From assembly GCA_001872265.1 (NCBI GenBank), contig MNWE01000039.1, positions 200 through 13,113 of the forward strand: a stretch of 12,914 bases of DNA. Direction: 5' to 3'. The translations under genes and the position numbers were made by a program. Position 1 is the first letter of the stretch; each line of letters starts with the position of its first letter. The notes below the pieces were generated by a model. It ran no database searches and was not told the DNA's origin. It saw only the letters and a program-made list of their open reading frames with translations. This document shows, one piece after another, positions 1 to 4,969 of the stretch. This DNA comes from Parcubacteria group bacterium CG1_02_39_15 (lineage in GTDB: Bacteria > Patescibacteriota > Minisyncoccia > Minisyncoccales > Paceibacteraceae).

Positions 1-1
1 T

Positions 2-1306
2 GCCTGGCAAATCTTAAAAGATTTAGAGAAACCAAGACCAATGAATCGCCTTTTGGACGGGGACGTAGGTTCGGGAAAAACCCTGGTGGCGGTGATGGCG
101 GCTCTAAGCACGGCTAAGGCAGGCTTTCAGGTTGCCTTTATGGCGCCAACCGAGATTTTAACTAAACAGCATTATAAAACAGTAAGCGATTTGTTAAAGG
201 GCTTTAAATTAAACATCGGATTAATTACCGGAAAAGAAAATATTTTCCGTGGAAAAAAAATTAAGAGAAGCGAGCTTTTGGAAAAAACAAAAAACGGAAA
301 AATCGATATCTTAATAGGCACCCATGCTTTAGTCCGGGAAAAATTGGAGTTCAAGAGCCTGGGATTGGTAATAATCGACGAGCAACACAGGTTTGGAATA
401 AAACAAAGGGCAAAGCTTTGCCGAAAACAGAAGTTTTTACCTCATCTTCTCTCGATGTCGGCCACCCCTATTCCTCGAACATTGGCTCTGACCATTTACG
501 GAGATTTGGATTTGTCTTTGATAAAAGAATTGCCCAGGGGCAGAAAAAAAATACTTACCAGAATTGTTCCGCCGGAAAAAAGAAAAGCGGCTTATGATTT
601 CATAAGGCAGGAGGTTAAATCGGGAAGGCAGGCTTTTGTCATTTGCCCAAGGATAGAGCCCCCCACCACTTTTCAGAGAAATGAATTTAACTATGTCAAT
701 AAAAGAGAAAGTGGTGGGGGGTGGGCGGAAGTGAAAGCCGTTAAAAAAGAATACGAAAAGTTGTCAAAAGAGATATTCCCCGACTTACGGGTCGGAATGC
801 TCCACGGAAAAATGAAAGTTGATGAAAAAGAAAAAGTTTTAAAGAGTTTCAGAAACAAGAAAACAAACATTTTGGTTTCCACTTCAGTAATAGAGGTAGG
901 CATTGATTTCCCGAATGCGACCATAATGATGATTGAGGGAGCTGATAAGTTCGGCTTGGCCCAGTTGCATCAACTCAGGGGAAGAGTAGGAAGAGGAGAG
1001 CTCCAGTCTTTCTGTTTTCTTTTTAGCGCATTCCAAAGTAATCCAAGATTAAAATCAATGGTAGCCTCGCAAGACGGATTTGAATTGGCGGAAAAGGATT
1101 TAAGATTGAGGGGGCCTGGAGACTTAACCGGCCAAAGGCAATGGGGAATCCCCGATTTTGTTATGGCCTCCTTAAAAGACATTGAGCTAGTTGAGAAAAC
1201 CAGAAATGCCGCAAAAGAAATCTTGGAAAAAGATCCAGAATTAAAAAAATATCCCCTCCTTAAAAAAGAAGCCGAGGGGTTACGACAAAGAGTCCACCTT
1301 GAGTAA
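2..1306 (+). CDS. recG: ATP-dependent DNA helicase RecG, 3' part (5' end outside window)
   Basis: RecG is a monomeric superfamily 2 helicase that remodels stalled replication forks and branch-migrates Holliday junctions. The reading frame is open to the left edge (AWQILKDLEKP before the first in-window Met at 41), so the N-terminal wedge domain is missing and that Met is internal. Counting from it: Walker A GDVGSGKT at 7-14, DEQH box at 113-116, SATPIPRTL (motif III) at 140-148, and the C-terminal helicase half with STSVIEVGIDFPNATIMMIE and QLHQLRGRVGRG (motif VI). The IIDEQHRFG variant is typical of RecG rather than PriA or UvrB. About 435 residues are visible of a usual length near 690. A 21-residue insertion (PPTTF...SGGG) just after VICPRIE is encoded by a perfect hairpin (659-721). 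TAA at 1304-1306 lies 2 nt from the stop of the convergent glycosyltransferase gene. Confidence 0.96.
   Translation, partial: AWQILKDLEKPRPMNRLLDGDVGSGKTLVAVMAALSTAKAGFQVAFMAPTEILTKQHYKTVSDLLKGFKLNIGLITGKENIFRGKKIKRSELLEKTKNGKIDILIGTHALVREKLEFKSLGLVIIDEQHRFGIKQRAKLCRKQKFLPHLLSMSATPIPRTLALTIYGDLDLSLIKELPRGRKKILTRIVPPEKRKAAYDFIRQEVKSGRQAFVICPRIEPPTTFQRNEFNYVNKRESGGGWAEVKAVKKEYEKLSKEIFPDLRVGMLHGKMKVDEKEKVLKSFRNKKTNILVSTSVIEVGIDFPNATIMMIEGADKFGLAQLHQLRGRVGRGELQSFCFLFSAFQSNPRLKSMVASQDGFELAEKDLRLRGPGDLTGQRQWGIPDFVMASLKDIELVEKTRNAAKEILEKDPELKKYPLLKKEAEGLRQRVHLE
659..721 (+). repeat. 63-bp in-frame palindromic insertion inside recG
   Basis: A perfect 14-bp inverted repeat (CCCCCCACCACTTT at 659-672 and AAAGTGGTGGGGGG at 708-721) encloses a 35-nt AT-rich loop. 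The whole element is exactly 63 nt and starts and ends on codon boundaries, giving 21 extra residues (PPTTFQRNEF...SGGG) in the variable loop between VICPRIE and WAEVKAVKKEY of the second RecA-like domain. This looks like a small palindromic repeat that inserted without disrupting the frame. No target duplication is evident. Whether the element recurs elsewhere in the genome cannot be judged from this window. Confidence 0.8.
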
Positions 1307-1308
1307 TT

Positions 1309-2844
1309 TTAGGATTTTCTTGTTTTTTCTGTTACCCAAAAACCCAAGTGTTTGCCCAGCAATAATCTAATTTGAGCGTCTAAAGCCGGGAGGGTGCCAA
1401 AAAGAATAAGGGTAATGGGTAAAAGCAGCCATTGCAAAAGCATAGAAAGATTTTTCCAGCGAGGGCAACGAACGGGTCTTGGCGGCAAAAGCAGCATGCT
1501 AATAGCGGCTGAAACTATCATGCCAATCATGGCTGCCGTCATAATGTAGCTTGTAATTTTGGGGAGGTTGTAGGAAAGCAGGCTGATATTAAAGTTTTCG
1601 CCTCCCAACACTAAAGGCAACCAGCCCAAAAAGAAAATAAGCAGGGCAACCGTCCCCCAAGACCAAAATCCTTCAAGAACAATAAAAGAGTGACGAATTT
1701 TATCCCAAAGAGGGATTTTTTTGTTTTTTAAAAAGCCGTAAAGAATATAAGGGATTTCCACGCATCCCCAGGCCCATCTCCTTTGCTGCCGATATTGGTT
1801 AACGGCTGTTCTAAAAAGAGTCTTAGCCATTACGGCGTCCATGGAAACCGGGTAGTGGAGTGGAACGACCCGGTAGCGACCATCGTAGTAAAGGAAAGCC
1901 TTCCAAAAAATATGGGAATCATCAGCTACAATATTTCGCGGATAGTCAACTTCCACAAATGCTTTAAGGGGCATGGAATGGGCTGAATAAGTAACTAATT
2001 GTTCTGGCCTTTCTTGCTGCATCATTTGCCAGAAAGTGCCGGAAGTGGAAATCACCCGCGAAAAACTGGGAGCGTCCCAGATGTTATTATTATAAACTGG
2101 GATTGGTTGATAGCTGGCCCTCAAGGGATTTTCAGCGGTTAAATAGTGCCAGGTTAGGCAACTAAAATATTGGGGGCCGGGCTTGGTATCAATATCAAAA
2201 CCGGAAACAATGACGTTTTCTTGGGGAATGGATAATCGGTCAATAATTTCTCCTTTTGCCTGCTCTACCGCCCAGGCCTCATTTGAACCCTTGCCAGCTA
2301 CCTCGCCCGCAATATCTTGAGGGTGACAAGTTACTAAAAAGCGAAAAAATGTTTGGCTAAATTCTTTTTGGATTAATTGGGCTGTTTTTTGGCTGGTCAA
2401 GCCCGCCCTTTCCTCCGTGGCCAACACCACAATTATTTTATCTTTAGGATAATCGGCCTCGGCTAAAGATTGGCAGGTTGGCCTGACTATTTCTATCCCT
2501 TCTTTGTACATCGGGAGAATTACTAAATGATAAATATCCCGCCAGTTTTTCCCCGGCAGTCGGTTAAGCTTTTCTTGCCAATTGGTATTAAGATTTCTTT
2601 TCATTTGCCTGTAACTCACGACTTGATGGCAGGCTAAGTAGGTAATTTTTAGAAACCAATACAGATCAAAGATGATAATAAAAACGGCTATCACTGCTGG
2701 TGCTAGCCAAGAAAGAAGAAAAACAAGGCCTAGGGTTCCCAAAGAAAAGATGGCTGGAATGGTCTCAAAAAAACGATACAGGATTCTCTCTTTAGGATTT
2801 TTAATATCCTGAGCTCTGGAGAGGTTAATATAATCGATTGACAT
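1309..2844 (-). CDS. Membrane glycosyltransferase family 2 (QxxRW type)
   Basis: Predicted 511-residue inner-membrane glycosyltransferase with a cytoplasmic GT-A domain between membrane segments. Two hydrophobic segments at about 28-70 precede the catalytic core; about four follow (roughly 385-412, 428-453, 466-488). Core signatures seen: LVILPMYKEG at 108-116, DID at 217-219 (DxD-like metal/sugar-nucleotide site), VADDSHIFWK around 306-315 (catalytic-base region), and QQRRW at 353-357 (the QxxRW motif of processive GT2 enzymes related to cellulose, hyaluronan and poly-GlcNAc synthases). Donor sugar and product cannot be read from the sequence; an envelope or exopolysaccharide role is inferred. 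The gene starts 10 nt after the stop of the helix-turn-helix gene upstream, so the two are probably co-transcribed. The ATG has no Shine-Dalgarno sequence. It ends 2 nt from recG, tail to tail. Confidence 0.87.
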   Translation of the reverse strand: MSIDYINLSRAQDIKNPKERILYRFFETIPAIFSLGTLGLVFLLSWLAPAVIAVFIIIFDLYWFLKITYLACHQVVSYRQMKRNLNTNWQEKLNRLPGKNWRDIYHLVILPMYKEGIEIVRPTCQSLAEADYPKDKIIVVLATEERAGLTSQKTAQLIQKEFSQTFFRFLVTCHPQDIAGEVAGKGSNEAWAVEQAKGEIIDRLSIPQENVIVSGFDIDTKPGPQYFSCLTWHYLTAENPLRASYQPIPVYNNNIWDAPSFSRVISTSGTFWQMMQQERPEQLVTYSAHSMPLKAFVEVDYPRNIVADDSHIFWKAFLYYDGRYRVVPLHYPVSMDAVMAKTLFRTAVNQYRQQRRWAWGCVEIPYILYGFLKNKKIPLWDKIRHSFIVLEGFWSWGTVALLIFFLGWLPLVLGGENFNISLLSYNLPKITSYIMTAAMIGMIVSAAISMLLLPPRPVRCPRWKNLSMLLQWLLLPITLILFGTLPALDAQIRLLLGKHLGFWVTEKTRKS

Positions 2845-2854
2845 GCGGCCAAAT

Positions 2855-3535
2855 TTAAGCTGCTTGTTTTATTAATCCGTCAATCCAGCCTTTAATTCTA
2901 AAAAAATACTGCCGACCAACAACATTTAACTTCAGTGTCCCGTAGGGAAGTGAATTATAAGGACGCTTTCCCCTGCTCGCCCTGCTTGTTTGATGAGTAA
3001 CCCGAAAATGCTCTTTGGGGATGTCGCAAATTTTAGCCCAGAATTTAACGGCTGATCCTGCATCGATATTGTGATGAATCTGAACAAATGGGCGTAGTTT
3101 TTCTTCCGGGGTCCGTATAACTTCTCGCAAGAAATGGAGGAATAAAACTACCATGTCTGGATTAGAATTACCAAAGCTAATACATGGGCTTACAACCTTA
3201 TCTTGTCGATTATACCCTTCTGCCCAGTATGGGGCAGCTCCCACCAATAGTAATTCGTATTCCGACAAAGGATTGATTCCAGCTGCGGAGGTTTGTCTGA
3301 TTCTTTGATTTTCAACTTTAATGGCTTGTGTCCGACGTCGATTATTTTCGAATAAACCGTGCTCTCGAGCAAATCTCATTTTTTCTTCAAGAAGTTTCTG
3401 TGCAGTTCTCGGCAGTTTTAGACTTTTAAACCATAAACTAAGTGAACCCTTAGAGACATCCAAAGTTTTTGCTATTTCGCTATAGCTTTTACCAGCTAGA
3501 CGTAATTTAAAAGCTTCTTGGCGTTTGGGATGCAT
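2855..3535 (-). CDS. Helix-turn-helix protein of unknown function, possible LAGLIDADG-like core
   Basis: A 226-residue protein. Residues about 8-40 (KLRLAGKSYSEIAKTLDVSKG then SLSLWFKSLKLP) read as a resolvase/transposase-like helix-turn-helix. A basic, Arg/Lys-rich linker follows (about 50-85), then a domain starting ELLLVGAAPYWAEGYNR (94-110) with later NSNPDMVVLFLHFLREV, VQIHHNID and YGTLKLNVV blocks. The LLxGAxxYWAEG segment is reminiscent of the first helix of a single-motif LAGLIDADG fold, and such proteins are, from memory, recurrent hypotheticals in CPR genomes; this is inference from pattern only. No catalytic activity can be assigned. The start is set by the helix-turn-helix lying at the extreme N terminus; the ATG (3535-3533) lies one base beyond the 3' end of tRNA-Glu, with no room for its own leader. 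The next gene follows after 10 nt. Confidence 0.62.
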   Translation of the reverse strand: MHPKRQEAFKLRLAGKSYSEIAKTLDVSKGSLSLWFKSLKLPRTAQKLLEEKMRFAREHGLFENNRRRTQAIKVENQRIRQTSAAGINPLSEYELLLVGAAPYWAEGYNRQDKVVSPCISFGNSNPDMVVLFLHFLREVIRTPEEKLRPFVQIHHNIDAGSAVKFWAKICDIPKEHFRVTHQTSRASRGKRPYNSLPYGTLKLNVVGRQYFFRIKGWIDGLIKQAA

Positions 3536-3536
3536 A

Positions 3537-3608
3537 CGCCGCCACGGAGAATCGAACTCCGATTGCGGCCGTGAAAGGGCCGCGTCCTATCCGTTAGACG
3601 ATGGCGGC
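3537..3608 (-). tRNA. tRNA-Glu (anticodon UUC)
   Basis: The minus strand folds as a complete cloverleaf: acceptor GCCGCCA (3608-3602) pairs with TGGCGGC (3544-3538); D arm GTC...GAC; anticodon stem CGGCC/GGCCG around loop CTTTCAC giving anticodon TTC; T arm CGGAG-TTCGATT-CTCCG. The discriminator base is G at 3537. CCA is not encoded (the next bases are TATG), so a CCA-adding enzyme is needed. A TATAAT box sits a few bases upstream of the 5' end. The ATG of the helix-turn-helix gene starts one base after the discriminator. Confidence 0.96.
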
Positions 3609-3619
3609 AAGTTCATTCA

Positions 3620-3625
3620 ATTATA
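3620..3625 (-). promoter_or_regulatory. -10 box (TATAAT) of tRNA-Glu and probably the downstream two genes
   Basis: A consensus TATAAT on the minus strand, preceded by GA. With normal spacing, transcription would start near 3613, leaving a 5-nt leader before the mature tRNA. No convincing -35 hexamer at 16-18 nt was found. Because the following genes are packed head to tail, this is the only clear promoter for the helix-turn-helix and glycosyltransferase genes too. Confidence 0.55.
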
Positions 3626-3647
3626 TCTTACCTTATTACAATAGGGC

Positions 3648-3667
3648 GAAGAAAACAAGTTTTCTTC
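3648..3667. repeat. Intergenic inverted repeat, 9-bp stem
   Basis: GAAGAAAAC at 3648-3656 and GTTTTCTTC at 3659-3667 are perfect inverted repeats separated by AA. A wider pair, TTCAATTA (3616-3623) and TAATTGAA (3691-3698), brackets it and overlaps the tRNA-Glu -10 box. The stem is AT-rich and upstream of both divergent transcripts, so it is not an obvious terminator. Confidence 0.5.
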
Positions 3668-3707
3668 TTCACACTTCGCTAACGCTCGTGTAATTGAAAA
3701 AAAGCAA

Positions 3708-3778
3708 GCCCCGTATATCAACTTCCAGGCGCCTGCGGCGCTTTTGTTTGAAAAATACTGGAAGTTGTATTACGGGGC
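3708..3778. repeat. 71-bp intergenic palindromic element upstream of tsaD
   Basis: Two 21-nt arms (3708-3728 and 3758-3778) match as inverted repeats at 18 of 21 positions: GCCCCGTA and CAACTTCCAG are perfect, with three central mismatches. Between them sits a second small hairpin, GCGCC-TGC-GGCGC (3729-3741). The cruciform-like layout resembles a dispersed palindromic repeat more than a terminator, because no gene runs into it on either strand. It ends 9 bp before the extended -10 box of tsaD. Confidence 0.65.
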
Positions 3779-3787
3779 AAGAAAAAA

Positions 3788-3796
3788 TGCTAAAAT
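3788..3796 (+). promoter_or_regulatory. Extended -10 box of the tsaD operon, predicted leaderless start
   Basis: TGCTAAAAT matches an extended -10 element (TGn + TAAAAT). The last T at 3796 as position -7 puts +1 exactly on the A of the tsaD ATG at 3803, so the transcript would be leaderless. No Shine-Dalgarno sequence is present. No -35 at normal spacing is evident, as is common with extended -10 promoters. Confidence 0.55.
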
Positions 3797-3802
3797 AATT
3801 CT

Positions 3803-4963
3803 ATGGTTATTTTAGCTATTGAAACAAGCTGCGACGATACCTGCGTAGCGATATTGAAATCCAAAATCCAAAAACCAAAAACCGAGTTTCCATTTATGGA
3901 AACGAAGGTGAAGAAGAGGACAAAGTCCTCTTCGCCTTCCAAAAGTTTTGAAATTCTTTCAAATGTGGTTTCTTCCCAGGTGGAAATCCACAAAAAATGG
4001 GGTGGGGTCTACCCAAGCTTGGCCAAAAGAGAGCACCAACGCAATCTGCCAATTGTATTGAAAACAGTCTTAAAAGAAGCCAAACTTGCCCTGAGCGATA
4101 GTCGAAGGGTTGATTTAATTGCCGTAACGGTGGGGCCGGGGCTGGAACCCTGCCTTTGGGTAGGGGTGAATTTTGCAATTGAGCTAGCTAAAAAACTTAA
4201 AGTACCCCTAATCCCAGCCAATCACATCGAAGCGCATATTCTCGCCAACTTTGTTGGCGGAAATTCCAAATTCCAAATTACAAATTACAAAAAATTTTTG
4301 CCGGCGGTGTGTCTGGTAGTTTCAGGAGGACATACTCAGCTGATTTTGATGCAGGGTATTGGAAAATATCGCATTTTAGGCGAAACAAGAGACGACGCGG
4401 CTGGCGAATGTTTTGACAAAACAGCTCGAATCTTGGGTTTGGGCTATCCTGGAGGACCAGCCATTGCGCAGCAAGCTGCGCAATGGAAATCCCAAATTCC
4501 AAATTCCAAATTCCAAATTTGCTTGCCGAGGCCGATGATTTATCAAAAAAATTATGACTTTAGTTTTTCTGGCTTAAAAACAGCTGTTTTGTACGATTTC
4601 AAAAGCCGCCCTCCAAAAATTAGAAAATCTAAAGAATACATTGGAGCAATAGCAGCTGAAGCTCAACAAGCAGTAATTGATGTTCTTATTAAAAAAACTT
4701 TGAGGGCGGCTAAGGATTTTAAGGCAAAAGCAATAATTTTAGGTGGTGGCGTCGCCGCCAATGAGGAATTGCGTAAGCAATTCAAGGCAAAAATCAAAAA
4801 AGACTACAACCTACCCACCGCCCCATATTTCTATATTCCAGATTCTAAGTTTTGCACTGACAACGCCGTCATGACGGCAATAACCGGTTATTACCATCGC
4901 AAAAAAGCTCAAAGGGAAAATTTAGAACGTATTGAAGCTAAAGCTAATTTAAGGTTAGAATAA
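3803..4963 (+). CDS. tsaD: tRNA N6-threonylcarbamoyladenosine transferase TsaD
   Basis: TsaD (Kae1/YgjD family, ASKHA fold) transfers threonylcarbamoyl from TC-AMP to A37 of ANN-decoding tRNAs, normally with TsaB and TsaE, which are not in this window. Seen: N-terminal MVILAIETSCDDT; HIEAH with metal ligands H141 and H145; LVVSGGHTQLI at 171-181; GETRDDAAGECFDKTARILG at 193-212; FSFSGLKTAV at 253-262; GGGVAANEELR; and TDNA with metal ligand D353. The protein is 386 residues against a usual 330-345. The excess is explained by low-complexity insertions at about 19-48, 154-163 and 221-240, coded by heptamer repeats and hairpins. No catalytic motif is broken, so the enzyme should be active. It heads an operon: valS starts 6 nt after its stop. 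The start is fixed by the family N terminus and a -10 box 6 nt upstream. Confidence 0.96.
   Translation: MVILAIETSCDDTCVAILKSKIQKPKTEFPFMETKVKKRTKSSSPSKSFEILSNVVSSQVEIHKKWGGVYPSLAKREHQRNLPIVLKTVLKEAKLALSDSRRVDLIAVTVGPGLEPCLWVGVNFAIELAKKLKVPLIPANHIEAHILANFVGGNSKFQITNYKKFLPAVCLVVSGGHTQLILMQGIGKYRILGETRDDAAGECFDKTARILGLGYPGGPAIAQQAAQWKSQIPNSKFQICLPRPMIYQKNYDFSFSGLKTAVLYDFKSRPPKIRKSKEYIGAIAAEAQQAVIDVLIKKTLRAAKDFKAKAIILGGGVAANEELRKQFKAKIKKDYNLPTAPYFYIPDSKFCTDNAVMTAITGYYHRKKAQRENLERIEAKANLRLE
3857..3884 (+). repeat. Heptamer repeat tract 1 in tsaD (AAATCCA type)
   Basis: Four consecutive 7-mers: AAATCCA, AAATCCA, AAAACCA, AAAACCG. It encodes the KSKIQKPKTE segment that has no counterpart in typical TsaD proteins. 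The same start (two AAATCCA units) and the same ending (AAAACCGA) recur in valS at 6914-6947. Confidence 0.7.
3886..3939 (+). repeat. Two adjacent hairpins inside tsaD
   Basis: First, GTTTCCAT (3886-3893), TT, ATGGAAAC (3896-3903): a perfect 8-bp stem. Second, GAAGAGGAC (3913-3921), AAA, GTCCTCTTC (3925-3933): a perfect 9-bp stem, extended by a further 6 pairs (one G-T) across a 3-nt bulge out to 3904 and 3939. They encode the extra, Lys/Ser-rich residues at about 28-46 of TsaD, between the ETSCDDT motif and ILSNVVSSQ. Confidence 0.65.
4261..4290 (+). repeat. Heptamer repeat tract 2 in tsaD
   Basis: AAATTC followed by CAAATTC, CAAATTA, CAAATTA and CAA: a 7-bp periodicity. It encodes NSKFQITNYKK, placed between the metal-binding HIEAHILANF motif and LPAVCLVVSGGHT, a surface loop that varies in the family. 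Confidence 0.7.
4461..4486 (+). repeat. Perfect 12-bp palindrome in tsaD
   Basis: CCATTGCGCAGC (4461-4472), AA, GCTGCGCAATGG (4475-4486): perfect inverted repeat with a minimal loop. It encodes AIAQQAAQW directly after the conserved GYPGGP and directly precedes heptamer tract 3, so hairpin and repeat form one composite insertion. Confidence 0.7.
4493..4520 (+). repeat. Heptamer repeat tract 3 in tsaD (CAAATTC x 4)
   Basis: Three perfect CAAATTC units (4493-4513) and a fourth CAAATTT. Three units equal seven codons, so the tract reads as a QIPNSKF peptide repeat. It lies before LPRPMIYQKNYDFSFSG, where other TsaD proteins have a short variable linker. Confidence 0.8.
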
Positions 4964-4969
4964 AAGCGT

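Noticed and set aside
1253..1277. CCCCTC/GAGGGG stem near the recG stop as a terminator
   Set aside because: It lies inside the coding region with a long loop, and no T-tract follows directly; too weak to call.
2844..3570. Possible direct repeat TGCGGCC flanking the helix-turn-helix gene (2844-2850 and 3564-3570) as an attachment site
   Set aside because: Only 7 bp, inside the anticodon arm rather than the tRNA 3' end; expected by chance.
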